From: Kitasatospora phosalacinea
GTDB taxonomy: Bacteria; Actinomycetota; Actinomycetes; Streptomycetales; Streptomycetaceae
Direction: 5' to 3'
Assembly (NCBI RefSeq): GCF_000717185.1
Contig: NZ_JNYE01000005.1
Location: forward strand, 68,053 to 132,052
Length of the DNA stretch: 64,000 nt
Part shown: one piece after another, positions 15,496 to 23,876 of the stretch
Numbering within the stretch: the stretch's first letter is position 1
Layout of the letters: each line of letters opens with the position of its first letter
The notes under the pieces: model-generated
What the model was told of the DNA's origin: nothing
The model's database searches: none
Seen by the model: the letters and a program-made list of their open reading frames with translations, nothing else
Made by a program: the position numbers and the translations under genes

Positions 15496-16062
15496 GTGAC
15501 CACCGCCGAGACCGAGGCCGCCGGCCGCGAGCGCGGCGCCACCGTGTGGCTGACCGGCCTGCCCAGTGCGGGCAAGACCACCCTCGCGTTCGCGCTGGCC
15601 GAGCGGCTGCGCGCCGAGGGCCACCGGGTCGAGGTGCTGGACGGTGACGAGATCCGCGAGTTCCTCTCCAAGGGCCTGGGCTTCTCCCGCGAGGACCGGC
15701 ACACCAACGTCACCCGGATCGGCTTCGTCGCCGAGAAGCTGGCCGCCAACGGCGTCAAGGTGCTCGCCCCGGTGATCGCCCCGTTCGCCGACTCCCGCGC
15801 CGCGGTGCGCGAGCGGCACGCCGCCCGCGGCACCGAGTTCCTGGAGATCCACGTCGCCACCCCGGTCGAGCTCTGCTCCGAGCGGGACGTCAAGGGCCTG
15901 TACGCCAAGCAGGCGGCCGGTGAGATCTCCGGGCTGACCGGGGTCGACGACCCGTACGAGGCCCCCGAGAAGCCGGAGTTGCGCCTGCAGACGCAGGGCC
16001 GGTCGGTGGCCGAGTCCGCCGGAGAACTGCACGCCTTCCTGACCGAGAGGGGCTTGGCATGA
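15496..16062 (+). CDS. cysC: Adenylyl-sulfate kinase
   Basis: The product is 188 residues. GTG 15496 is chosen because AGGAGA lies at 15483-15488; upstream sequence in this frame is not protein-like. The P-loop is GLPSAGKTT (about 20-28), followed by DGDEIREFLSKGLGFSREDR, the substrate-binding segment of APS kinases, and KGLYAKQAAGEI. It phosphorylates APS to PAPS. Its last codon overlaps cysD (ATGA), so the two are translationally coupled. Confidence 0.95.
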   Translation: MTTAETEAAGRERGATVWLTGLPSAGKTTLAFALAERLRAEGHRVEVLDGDEIREFLSKGLGFSREDRHTNVTRIGFVAEKLAANGVKVLAPVIAPFADSRAAVRERHAARGTEFLEIHVATPVELCSERDVKGLYAKQAAGEISGLTGVDDPYEAPEKPELRLQTQGRSVAESAGELHAFLTERGLA

Positions 16063-16997
16063 CCGTCACCACGCAGCGCCTGTTCCGGGCCGAGGACACG
16101 CCCTTCGCGCTGTCCCACCTGGACGCCCTCGAAGCGGAGTCGGTGCACATCTTCCGCGAGGTCGCGGGCGAGTTCGAGCGGCCGGTGATCCTGTTCTCCG
16201 GCGGCAAGGACTCCATCGTGATGCTGCACCTGGCGCTGAAGGCGTTCGCGCCCGCGCCGGTGCCGTTCGCCCTGCTGCACGTCGACACCGGGCACAACTT
16301 CCCCGAGGTGCTGGCCTACCGGGACCGCGCGGTCGCGAAGCACAACCTGCGGCTGCACGTCGCCGCGGTGCAGGACTACATCGACCGCGGCGTGCTGCGC
16401 GAGCGCGCCGACGGGCTGCGCAACCCGCTGCAGACCGTCCCGCTGCTGGACGGCATCGAGTCCAACAAGTTCGACGCCGTGTTCGGCGGCGGCCGCCGCG
16501 ACGAGGAGAAGGCCCGCGCCAAGGAGCGCGTCTTCTCGCTGCGCGACGAGTTCGGCGCCTGGGACCCGCGCCGCCAGCGCCCCGAGCTGTGGTCGCTGTA
16601 CAACGGCCGGCACGCGGTCGGCGAGCACGTCCGGGTCTTCCCGCTGTCCAACTGGACCGAGCTCGACGTGTGGCAGTACATCGAGCGCGAGGGCATCGAG
16701 CTCCCGGAGATCTACTACGCGCACCACCGCGAGGTGTTCAAGCGCGACGGCATGTGGCTGACCGCCGGCGAGTGGGGCGGCCCGAAGGAGAACGAGCCGG
16801 TCGAGACCCGCCTGGTGCGCTACCGCACCGTCGGCGACATGTCCTGCACCGGCGCGGTCGACTCCGACGCCGACACCATCGAGGCCGTGATCACCGAGAT
16901 CGCCGCCTCCCGCCTCACCGAACGAGGGGCGACGCGCGCCGACGACAAGATGTCCGAGGCCGCCATGGAAGACCGCAAGCGCGAGGGGTACTTCTAA
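16059..16997 (+). CDS. cysD: Sulfate adenylyltransferase subunit 2
   Basis: The product is 312 residues. ATG 16059 overlaps the cysC stop by 4 nt. The PP-loop SGGKDS is near residues 47-52, with LLHVDTGHNFPEVL, FGGGRRDEEKARAKER and LSNWTELDVWQYI following, all typical of CysD. With CysN it makes APS from ATP and sulfate. The stop is 2 nt before the cysN start. Confidence 0.96.
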   Translation: MTVTTQRLFRAEDTPFALSHLDALEAESVHIFREVAGEFERPVILFSGGKDSIVMLHLALKAFAPAPVPFALLHVDTGHNFPEVLAYRDRAVAKHNLRLHVAAVQDYIDRGVLRERADGLRNPLQTVPLLDGIESNKFDAVFGGGRRDEEKARAKERVFSLRDEFGAWDPRRQRPELWSLYNGRHAVGEHVRVFPLSNWTELDVWQYIEREGIELPEIYYAHHREVFKRDGMWLTAGEWGGPKENEPVETRLVRYRTVGDMSCTGAVDSDADTIEAVITEIAASRLTERGATRADDKMSEAAMEDRKREGYF

Positions 16998-16999
16998 AC

Positions 17000-18334
17000 A
17001 TGAGCACCACCCAGGCCGGCACGACCCAGACTGGCACCGCCACCTCGCTGCTGCGCTTCGCCACCGCCGGCAGCGTCGACGACGGCAAGTCCACCCTGGT
17101 GGGCCGGCTGCTGCACGACTCCAAGTCGGTGCTGGCCGACCAGCTGGAGGCCGTCGAGCACGCCTCCCGCCGCCGCGGCCAGGAGGCCCCCGACCTGGCG
17201 CTGCTGACCGACGGCCTGCGCGCCGAGCGCGAGCAGGGCATCACCATCGACGTGGCGTACCGCTACTTCGCCACCGCCCGGCGCCGGTTCATCCTCGCCG
17301 ACACCCCGGGGCACGTGCAGTACACCCGCAACATGGTCACCGGCGCGTCCACCGCCGAGCTGGCCGTGGTGCTGGTCGACGCCCGCAACGGCGTGGTCGA
17401 GCAGACCCGCCGGCACGCCGCGGTCGCCGCCCTGCTGCGCGTCCCGCACGTGGTGCTCGCGGTCAACAAGATGGACCTGGTCGAGTACGCGGAGCCGGTG
17501 TTCGCCGCCATCGCCGAGGAGTTCACCGCGTACGCGGCCTCGCTCGGGGTCAAGGACGTCGTGGCGGTGCCGATCTCGGCGCTGGCCGGCGACAACGTGG
17601 TCGAGCCCTCCGCGCACATGGACTGGTATGGCGGCCCGACCCTGCTGGAGCACCTGGAGACCGTGCCGGTCGGCACCGACCCGAGCGCCGAGCCGGCCCG
17701 CTTCCCGGTCCAGTACGTGATCCGGCCGCAGAGCGAGGAGTTCCACGACTACCGCGGCTACGCGGGCCAGCTGGCCTCCGGCGTGCTGCGGGTCGGCGAC
17801 GCGGTGACGGTGCTGCCCTCGGGCCACACCAGCACCGTCGCGGCGATCGACGCGCTCGGCGTCGCCACCGAGATCGCCTGGGCCCCGCAGTCGGTGACGG
17901 TCCGCCTCGCCGACGACATCGACATCTCCCGCGGCGACCTGATCGCGGCCGGCCCGCTGCCCGTCCCCACCAAGGACGTGCAGGCCACGGTCTGCCACCT
18001 GAACGAGCGTCCGCTGCACGTCGGCGCGAAGGTGCTGCTCAAGCACACCACCCGCACCGTGCGCGCCCTCGTCAAGGAGATCAGCTACCGCATCGACATC
18101 GACTCGCTCGAACAGCGCTCCGGCGCCGAGGGGTTGAACGTCAACGACATCGGCCACGTGGTGCTGCGCACCGCCGAGCCGCTGGCCCTCGACGACTACA
18201 CCGACAACCGCCGCACGGGCTCGTTCGTCCTGATCGACCCGTCCGACGGCACCACGCTCACCGCCGGCATGGCGGGCGAGGCGTTCGACACCGTCAGCAC
18301 CACCGACGCTTCCCAAGAGGAGGACTGGGTCTGA
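17000..18334 (+). CDS. cysN: Sulfate adenylyltransferase subunit 1 (GTPase)
   Basis: The product is 444 residues. ATG 17000 lies just after the cysD stop; a longer open frame upstream is the cysD region out of frame. GTPase motifs are AGSVDDGKSTLVGRLLHDSK (G1), DTPGHVQYTRNM (G3) and NKMD (G4), followed by EF-Tu-like beta-barrel domains. GTP hydrolysis drives adenylation of sulfate by CysD. AGGAGG just before the stop also serves a one-base-overlapping small ORF (TGATG). Confidence 0.96.
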   Translation: MSTTQAGTTQTGTATSLLRFATAGSVDDGKSTLVGRLLHDSKSVLADQLEAVEHASRRRGQEAPDLALLTDGLRAEREQGITIDVAYRYFATARRRFILADTPGHVQYTRNMVTGASTAELAVVLVDARNGVVEQTRRHAAVAALLRVPHVVLAVNKMDLVEYAEPVFAAIAEEFTAYAASLGVKDVVAVPISALAGDNVVEPSAHMDWYGGPTLLEHLETVPVGTDPSAEPARFPVQYVIRPQSEEFHDYRGYAGQLASGVLRVGDAVTVLPSGHTSTVAAIDALGVATEIAWAPQSVTVRLADDIDISRGDLIAAGPLPVPTKDVQATVCHLNERPLHVGAKVLLKHTTRTVRALVKEISYRIDIDSLEQRSGAEGLNVNDIGHVVLRTAEPLALDDYTDNRRTGSFVLIDPSDGTTLTAGMAGEAFDTVSTTDASQEEDWV

Positions 18335-18447
18335 TGCCCAGCGAGGCGTTCTCGGGCATGGACAAGGAAGGCGGCCGCATCGGCAGCGGCGTCCTCGGCA
18401 GCGGCCAGGGCGGCCTGACGCGATGTGGGGGCGGACAGGGGCGCTGA
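18334..18447 (+). CDS. Candidate 37-residue ORF translationally coupled to cysN
   Basis: ATG 18334 overlaps the cysN stop (TGATG) and has AGGAGG at 18317-18322, about 11 nt upstream. The product begins MPSEAFSGMDKEGGR and is Gly-rich with a single Cys near its end. The stop lies in the loop of a perfect hairpin (18436-18454). I know no family. Coupling plus the hairpin could tie translation to termination before the ABC transporter genes, or the ORF may be incidental. Confidence 0.3.
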   Translation: MPSEAFSGMDKEGGRIGSGVLGSGQGGLTRCGGGQGR

Positions 18448-18454
18448 GCCCCTG
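18436..18454 (+). terminator. Stem-loop between cysN and the ABC transporter genes
   Basis: CAGGGGC (18436-18442) pairs with GCCCCTG (18448-18454) across loop GCTGA, which holds the stop codon of the 37-residue ORF. No U-tract follows. It may cause partial termination or protect the 3' end of the cys mRNA. Confidence 0.4.
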
Positions 18455-18578
18455 TCACCGGGCCCGCACGCCGCTGTTCCTTCCCACAGCAGGAACGGCG
18501 GAGGCGGCCCGGCCCCGGCAGCACGACGTCAGGCACACCCAGTGCGCGACCTTCCTCCTCTCGAACGGGACACCTCTC

Positions 18579-19721
18579 ATGGCACCGAGCACCGAGCTCA
18601 CCCATACCTCCGCACGCCCCCGCGCCGGCCGGATCAGACGCGCCGCCGTGGCGGCCGTCGCCGTACTGACCACCGCGGGCCTGCTGTCGGCCTGCTCGTA
18701 CGGCTCCAAGAGCGACGACAAGGCCTCCGCCGAGCCCGCCGCGAGCGGCGCGAAGCTCTCCGTGGACACCGTGAAGATCGGCTACTTCGCCAACCTCACC
18801 CACGGCACCGCGCTGGTCGGCCTCAAGCAGGGCATCATCCAGCAGGAGCTGGGCGGCACCCGGATCAAGGCCCAGGTCTTCAACGCGGGCCCGGCCGAGA
18901 TCGAGGCGCTGAACGCCGGCTCGATCGACATCGGCTGGATCGGCCCCTCCCCGTCGATCAACGGCTACACCAAGTCCGAGGGCAAGTCGCTGAGGATCAT
19001 CAGCGGTTCGGCCTCCGGCGGCGTCAAGCTGGTCGCCAACCCGGACAGGATCAAGTCCCTGGACGACCTCAAGGGCAAGAAGATCGCCACCCCGCAGCTC
19101 GGCAACACCCAGGACGTCGCCCTGCTCAACTACCTCGCGGAGAAGGGGTACCACGTCGACGCCCAGACCGGCGACGGCGACGTGAAGGTGCTGCGCACCG
19201 ACAACAAGGTCACCCCCGACGCGTACAAGTCCGGCTCCATCGACGGCGCGTGGGTGCCCGAGCCGACCGCCTCCAAGCTGGTCAGCCTCGGCGCGAAGGT
19301 CCTGCTCAACGAGAAGGACGTCTGGCCGGACAAGAAGTTCGTCATCACCAACCTGATCGTCTCGCAGAAGTTCCTCAAGGAGCACCCGGACGTCGTGGAG
19401 GCCGTGCTGCGCGGCTCGGTGAAGACCAACGCCTGGATCAAGGCCAACCCGGCCCAGGCCAAGGACGTCGCCAACGCCCAGATCAAGGCCGACGCGGGCA
19501 ACTCCCTGGACGCCGCGATCCTCGACCCGGCCTGGCAGGACATCGACTTCATCGACGACCCGCTGGCGGGCACCCTGCAGGCCGAGGCCGACCACGCCGT
19601 CACCGCCGGACTGCTGAAGAAGCCCAACCTGGCCGGGATCTACGACCTGACCCTGCTCAACAAGGTGCTGAAGGAGAACAACCAGCCCGCCGTCGCCGAC
19701 GCCGGACTCGGCACCAAGTAA
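18579..19721 (+). CDS. ABC transporter substrate-binding lipoprotein (sulfonate/taurine type)
   Basis: The product is 380 residues. The frame opens at 18423, but ATG 18579 gives a proper lipoprotein signal: basic RPRAGRIRR, hydrophobic VAAVAVLTTAGLL, lipobox LSAC near residue 38. The mature part has VKIGYFANLTHGTALVGL, EALNAGSIDIGWIGPSPSIN and a NitT/TauT/Ssu-type periplasmic-binding fold. It is followed by ATPase and permease genes and sits within the sulfur operon, so the likely substrate is an alkanesulfonate or another sulfur oxyanion. The exact ligand cannot be told from sequence. Confidence 0.88.
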   Translation: MAPSTELTHTSARPRAGRIRRAAVAAVAVLTTAGLLSACSYGSKSDDKASAEPAASGAKLSVDTVKIGYFANLTHGTALVGLKQGIIQQELGGTRIKAQVFNAGPAEIEALNAGSIDIGWIGPSPSINGYTKSEGKSLRIISGSASGGVKLVANPDRIKSLDDLKGKKIATPQLGNTQDVALLNYLAEKGYHVDAQTGDGDVKVLRTDNKVTPDAYKSGSIDGAWVPEPTASKLVSLGAKVLLNEKDVWPDKKFVITNLIVSQKFLKEHPDVVEAVLRGSVKTNAWIKANPAQAKDVANAQIKADAGNSLDAAILDPAWQDIDFIDDPLAGTLQAEADHAVTAGLLKKPNLAGIYDLTLLNKVLKENNQPAVADAGLGTK

Positions 19722-19848
19722 GTCTCCAGGCCCCGAGGTCCGCGCCCCGCGCCCGCCCAACCGATGCCCACTCACCGGGCGGGCCGCGGGGCCGGACCCC
19801 GGACACCGATCCCTTCCCTGCCCGGAACCACACCCGCAGGAGGTGCCC

Positions 19849-20652
19849 GTGACCACGGCACTGACCACCTCGCCCGCCGCCGCCGGCGCGGGCCGCCCGG
19901 ACGGCGACACCGCCGTCCGGATCTCGCACGTGCACAAGACCTTCGGCCGCCCCGGCACCGCCGCACCGGTGCTGGAGGACATCAACCTCACCGTCGCACC
20001 CGGCGAGTTCGTCACCCTGCTCGGCGCCTCCGGCTGCGGCAAGTCCACCCTGCTCAACCTGGTGGCCGGCCTGGACAGGCCGACCTCCGGCACCATCGAG
20101 GTGCCCGGCGGCCGCCCCGCCCTGATGTTCCAGGACCACGCGCTGTTCCCCTGGCTCACCGCGGGCCGGAACATCGAACTCGCGCTGCGCCTGGCCGGCG
20201 TCCCCAAGGAGGAGCGCCGCCCCGAGGCCGAGCGGCTGCTCGAACTCGTCCGCCTCGGCGGCTCGTACAAGAAGCGCGTCCACGAGCTGTCCGGCGGCAT
20301 GCGCCAGCGCGTCGCGCTGGCCCGCTCGCTCGCCCAGGGCTCCCAGGTGCTGCTGATGGACGAGCCGTTCGCCGCGCTCGACGCCATCACCCGCGACGTC
20401 CTGCACGACGAGATCACCCGGATCTGGGCGGAGAAGCAGCTCGCCGTCCTGTTCGTCACCCACAACGTCCGCGAGGCCGTCCGCCTCGCCCAGCGCGTCG
20501 TGCTGCTCTCCTCCCGCCCCGGCCGGGTCGCCAAGGAGTGGCGCATCGACCTGCCGCAGCCGCGCCGCATCGAGTCCGCCGGGGTCGCGGATCTGTCCAT
20601 CGAGATCACCGAAGAACTGCGTGGGGAGATCCGCCGCCATGTCCAGCACTGA
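19849..20652 (+). CDS. ABC transporter ATP-binding protein (SsuB/TauB type)
   Basis: The product is 267 residues. GTG 19849 is chosen over GTG 19843 because AGGAGG spans 19838-19843. Walker A is GASGCGKST, the Q-loop is MFQDHALFPW, the signature is LSGGMRQR and Walker B is VLLMDEPFAALD, with the H-loop in VTHNVREA. It energises the importer formed with the genes on either side. The stop overlaps the permease start by 14 nt. Confidence 0.94.
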   Translation: MTTALTTSPAAAGAGRPDGDTAVRISHVHKTFGRPGTAAPVLEDINLTVAPGEFVTLLGASGCGKSTLLNLVAGLDRPTSGTIEVPGGRPALMFQDHALFPWLTAGRNIELALRLAGVPKEERRPEAERLLELVRLGGSYKKRVHELSGGMRQRVALARSLAQGSQVLLMDEPFAALDAITRDVLHDEITRIWAEKQLAVLFVTHNVREAVRLAQRVVLLSSRPGRVAKEWRIDLPQPRRIESAGVADLSIEITEELRGEIRRHVQH

Positions 20653-21541
20653 CACCGCCGCCCCCCTCACCAAGGACGGGTCCGCCGACTCCGCGAGCGT
20701 CGAGGCCGGCCTCGACGCCCTGGAGACCGTCCAGGCGCAGCGCACCCCGGTCTCCGCGGTGCTGCGCCAGAAGGTCCTGCCGCCGGTCCTCGGCGTGGTG
20801 CTGGTGCTGGCCGTCTGGCAGATCGCCTACAGCCTGGACCTCACCACCCCCGACAAGCTCCCCAGCCCCGCCGACGTCTGGCACTCGCTCACCGAGCTCT
20901 GGTACGAGGGCACGCTGTTCTCGATCATCTGGACCAGCGTCTGGCGCGGCCTGTCCGGCTTCGCGCTGTCCGTCGTCATCGGCACCCCGATCGGCCTGGT
21001 CGTCGCCCGGATCAAGCCGGTGCGGGCCGCGCTCGGCCCGGTCCTGTCCGGCCTGCAGTCGCTGCCCTCGGTGGCCTGGGTGCCCGCCGCGATCATCTGG
21101 CTCGGCATCACCAACTCCGCCATGTACGCGGTCATCCTGCTCGGCGCCGTCCCGTCCATCGCCAACGGCCTGATCAGCGGCATCGACCAGGTCCCGCCGA
21201 TCTACCTGCGGGCCGGCCAGACCCTCGGCGCGACCGGCCTGCGCGGCGCCCGGCACATCCTGCTGCCCGCCGCCCTGCCCGGCTACCTGGCCGGCCTCAA
21301 GCAGGGCTGGGCGTTCTCCTGGCGCTCCCTGATGGCCGCCGAGCTGATCGCCGCCTCCCCCGACCTGGGCCTGGGCCTGGGCCGCTACCTGGAGAACCAG
21401 CGCGAGTTCTCCAACATGTCCGGCGTGCTGCTCGGCATCCTGCTGATCCTGTTCGTCGGCGTCGCCATCGACCTGCTCGTCTTCTCCCCGCTGGAGCGCC
21501 GCGTCCTGCGCAGCCGCGGCCTCCTCGTCCACTCCCGCTGA
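20639..21541 (+). CDS. ABC transporter permease (SsuC/TauC type)
   Basis: The product is 300 residues from ATG 20639, inside the end of the ATPase gene, with GGGGAG upstream; GTG 20621 is an alternative start. It has six or so membrane helices and the EAA-type loop around AGQTLGATGLRGARHILLPA. Segments such as SLPSVAWVPAAIIWLGI are typical of NitT/TauT/Ssu permeases. It completes the three-component importer. Confidence 0.92.
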   Translation: MSSTDTAAPLTKDGSADSASVEAGLDALETVQAQRTPVSAVLRQKVLPPVLGVVLVLAVWQIAYSLDLTTPDKLPSPADVWHSLTELWYEGTLFSIIWTSVWRGLSGFALSVVIGTPIGLVVARIKPVRAALGPVLSGLQSLPSVAWVPAAIIWLGITNSAMYAVILLGAVPSIANGLISGIDQVPPIYLRAGQTLGATGLRGARHILLPAALPGYLAGLKQGWAFSWRSLMAAELIAASPDLGLGLGRYLENQREFSNMSGVLLGILLILFVGVAIDLLVFSPLERRVLRSRGLLVHSR

Positions 21542-21546
21542 ACCCC

Positions 21547-22479
21547 ATGACCCCCCGTACCACGCGCACCGCACGCACCGCCCCCGCGCCCCCACCAAGG
21601 CGCGGGGCCCGACCCGACCGCCAGGACTCCCCCGCCACCTCCGAGCCCCGTCAGGGGCGCGGGGAACTGCGCGCCGCGGCAGGGCACCTCCCGCAGCCGG
21701 GCACCGCCGCCCCCGCGCGCCGTGCGCCCGCCCCGGCGGGTACGCCGCCGCTGCTGCTGCTCGCGCACGGCTCCCGCGACCCGCGCCACGCCGCGACCGT
21801 CGAGGCCCTCGCCGCCGCCGTCCGCGTCCTGCGCCCCGAACTGCCGGTCACCACCGCGTACCTGGACCACTGCGCCCCCCGCATCGCCCAGGTCGCCCCG
21901 CGGCTGACCGACGCGATCGCCGTGCCGCTCCTGCTGAACCGCGCCTTCCACGCCAAGCACGACATCCCGGCCGCCCTGCGCGCCGCCGGGTCCGCGATCC
22001 CGGTCGCGGACGTCCTCGGCCCCTCCCCGCTGCTGCTGGACGCCCTCGACCGCCGCCTCGCCGAGAGCGGCCTGGACGTCGCCGATCCGGCCGTCCGGGC
22101 CCGCACCGGCGTCGTGCTGGCCGCCGCGGGCTCCTCCGACCCGGCCGCCAACGCCACCACCCGGGCCGTGGCCGCCGAGTGGCGCCGCACCCGCGGCTGG
22201 GCCGCCGTGACCACCGCGCACGCCTCCGGGGCCGGGCCGACCGTCCCCGACGCCCTCGCCGCCCTGCGCGCGGCCCCGGCCGTCCGCACCACCGCCGTCG
22301 CCCCGTACCTGCTGGCCCCCGGCCTCCTCCCGGACCGGATCGCCACCGCCGCGACGACCCACACCGCCGACCACCTCGCCCCGGTCCTGGGCGCCGCCCC
22401 CGAGCTGGCCCGCCTGGTCCTGGCCCGCCACACCGAGGCCGCCCGCACCGTCGGCGCCCCGGCCGCGCACTCCGCCTGA
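21547..22479 (+). CDS. CbiX-type sirohydrochlorin chelatase-like protein
   Basis: The product is 310 residues from ATG 21547, 5 nt after the permease stop. The first 65 residues are Arg/Pro-rich and include a dispersed Streptomyces-type repeat. The CbiX fold begins at LLLLAHGSRDPRHAATVEAL, with VPLLLNRAFHAKHDIPAAL, and a second half (GVVLAAAGSSDP). CbiX-like enzymes put metal (Co or Fe) into sirohydrochlorin. As last gene of the sulfur operon it fits ferrochelation to make the siroheme needed by Sir. Confidence 0.85.
   Translation: MTPRTTRTARTAPAPPPRRGARPDRQDSPATSEPRQGRGELRAAAGHLPQPGTAAPARRAPAPAGTPPLLLLAHGSRDPRHAATVEALAAAVRVLRPELPVTTAYLDHCAPRIAQVAPRLTDAIAVPLLLNRAFHAKHDIPAALRAAGSAIPVADVLGPSPLLLDALDRRLAESGLDVADPAVRARTGVVLAAAGSSDPAANATTRAVAAEWRRTRGWAAVTTAHASGAGPTVPDALAALRAAPAVRTTAVAPYLLAPGLLPDRIATAATTHTADHLAPVLGAAPELARLVLARHTEAARTVGAPAAHSA
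21643..21673 (+). repeat. Dispersed Streptomyces-type repeat inside the CbiX-like ORF
   Basis: GAGCCCCGTCAGGGGCGCGG, followed by GGAACTGCGCG, is a motif I recall occurring many times in Streptomyces intergenic regions, including the short hairpin GCCCCGTCAGGGGC. Here it is in the N-terminal extension of the 21547-22479 gene. Only one copy is visible in this window, so the assignment rests on memory of the genus. Confidence 0.45.
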
Positions 22480-22494
22480 CGCCGCCGCCCGGCG

Positions 22495-22530
22495 GTCGGC
22501 CTCCTCTCCCGTTCGGCCGGGGGAGCCGAC
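22495..22530. terminator. Stem-loop between convergent genes
   Basis: GTCGGC (22495-22500) pairs with GCCGAC (22525-22530), extended by CTCC against GGGAG with a bulge. It lies between the stops of the CbiX-like gene and the minus-strand gene at 22537 and can serve both. Confidence 0.5.
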
Positions 22531-22536
22531 GCTCCG

Positions 22537-23046
22537 TCAGCCGTTCGACCGCGGCCCGGAATCGGCGAGGCGTTCGTGCACCCACGGGTCCGCGGCGTGC
22601 CGCGCGGCCTCCCGGCGGGCCGCCCGGAACCGTTCCGCGAGGTCCCCGTACGGGGCGTCCGCCCACCGCCAGGCGCCGACCGCGCACGCCTGCCGCAGCG
22701 GGGGGCCGCCCTCGACCGCGGCGACCAGTTCCTCCTGCAGCCGCCGTCGCCCGCCCGCGAGCACCAGCACCTGCGCCAGCCAGCACGGCGAGGAGGGGTC
22801 GTCGTCGGCCAGCAGCGCGTCCAGCACCGGCCCGTAGTGGGTGCGGGCCGCGGCCCGGTCCTCGGCCAGGTGCCGGTAGGCGGCCTGCCGCTTGTGCCCG
22901 ATCCGGTGGTACTGCGCGTACCCGGGGGCCCGCGCGTCCAGTGCGGCGACCCGCTCGTCCGGTTCGGTCCGGACCTCGACGCCGAGCACCGCGAGCAGCG
23001 CGTCCAGCGCCGCCTCCTGCGCGTCCAGCCGCGCTCCCCGCTCCAC
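22537..23046 (-). CDS. Hypothetical alpha-helical protein
   Basis: The product is 169 residues from GTG 23044-23046. It appears wholly helical and acidic/Arg-rich, with LDAQEAALDALLAVLGVEV, YHRIGHKRQAAYRHLAEDRA and FRAARREAARHA. No signal, membrane segment or catalytic motif is visible and I do not recognise a family. It is divergent from the MarR regulator at 23151, separated by 104 bp, so the MarR protein may control it. Confidence 0.65.
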   Translation of the reverse strand: MERGARLDAQEAALDALLAVLGVEVRTEPDERVAALDARAPGYAQYHRIGHKRQAAYRHLAEDRAAARTHYGPVLDALLADDDPSSPCWLAQVLVLAGGRRRLQEELVAAVEGGPPLRQACAVGAWRWADAPYGDLAERFRAARREAARHAADPWVHERLADSGPRSNG

Positions 23047-23150
23047 TCCGACCGCCTCTCCTCCCCGCCGGTACTTGCAGGCGCGGGAATTTGCGTACCT
23101 CGAATAAGCTTGTCACCGGTAGGACCCCACCGACGGAGGGAGCACGGGCC

Positions 23151-23621
23151 ATGACCCGACCGGACCCCGGCCTGGCGCACGGCTGGTGCGCCCTCACCGC
23201 CCTGCACGGCCGGATCGAGGCCCACGTCGAACGGGCCCTCCAGGCCGGGCACGAGCTGAGCGTCCGCGAGTTCTCCGTGCTGGACGTGCTCTCCGACCAG
23301 CACGACGGCGACGGCGGCCACTTCCGGATGAACCAGCTCGCCGACGCGGTCGTGCTCAGCCAGAGCGCCACCACCCGCCTGGTCACCCGGCTGGAGGACC
23401 GCGGCCTGCTGGCCCGCTACCTCTGCCCCACCGACCGCCGCGGCATCTACACCAACGTCACCGCGGACGGCCTCGCCCTGCTCGCCGAGGCCCGCCCCAC
23501 CAACGACCGCGCCCTCGCCGAGGCCCTCGACAGCGCCGAGCGGCGCCCCGAGCTCGCCCCGCTGGTGACCGCCGTCCGCGCCCTCTCCGCACCCGCGCCC
23601 GCCGACGCGCCCGCGGGCTGA
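23151..23621 (+). CDS. MarR-family transcriptional regulator
   Basis: The product is 156 residues from ATG 23151 with GGAGGG at 23135. The winged helix is clear: LSVREFSVLDVLSD, MNQLADAVVLSQSATTRLVT, then RLEDRGLLARYLCPTDRRGI and YTNVTADGLALLAEA. It is divergent from the hypothetical gene at 22537-23046. The 104-bp intergenic region is AT-richer (TTGCAG at 23075, AAGCTT at 23106), the expected place for a MarR operator. The ligand is unknown. Confidence 0.9.
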   Translation: MTRPDPGLAHGWCALTALHGRIEAHVERALQAGHELSVREFSVLDVLSDQHDGDGGHFRMNQLADAVVLSQSATTRLVTRLEDRGLLARYLCPTDRRGIYTNVTADGLALLAEARPTNDRALAEALDSAERRPELAPLVTAVRALSAPAPADAPAG

Positions 23622-23817
23622 GCACCGTTCCTCCACCGCGGGCACCGCCCCGGACGGAACCGTACGACTGGCGGGCGACCGCGCCGCACGCCCCGATGCC
23701 TGCTAGGCCCGGCTGCTGCTCGCCGTCCCCCTCGCCCGCCGAACCCGCACCGCCGCGCCCGGCCCCACCCGCCCGGACGGCCGCCGCGCCGTGGTCCCGC
23801 AGAGCTCCGACGCCGAC

Positions 23818-23851
23818 GGGCCCGGAAACCGCCATCGCGGTCTCCGGGCCC
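23818..23851. terminator. Stem-loop between marR-type gene and helicase
   Basis: GGGCCCGGAAACCGC (23818-23832) pairs with GCGGTCTCCGGGCCC (23837-23851) with one mismatch and a 4-nt loop. It ends about 25 bp from the helicase stop, between convergent genes. Apart from it, 23622-23876 holds nothing I can identify. Confidence 0.7.
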
Positions 23852-23876
23852 GTCCCAGGCTCTGGCGGCCACCCGG

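Noticed and set aside
18294..20609. 771-codon antisense frame over the transporter genes
   Set aside because: The plus strand carries intact lipoprotein and ATPase motifs; the antisense product has none.
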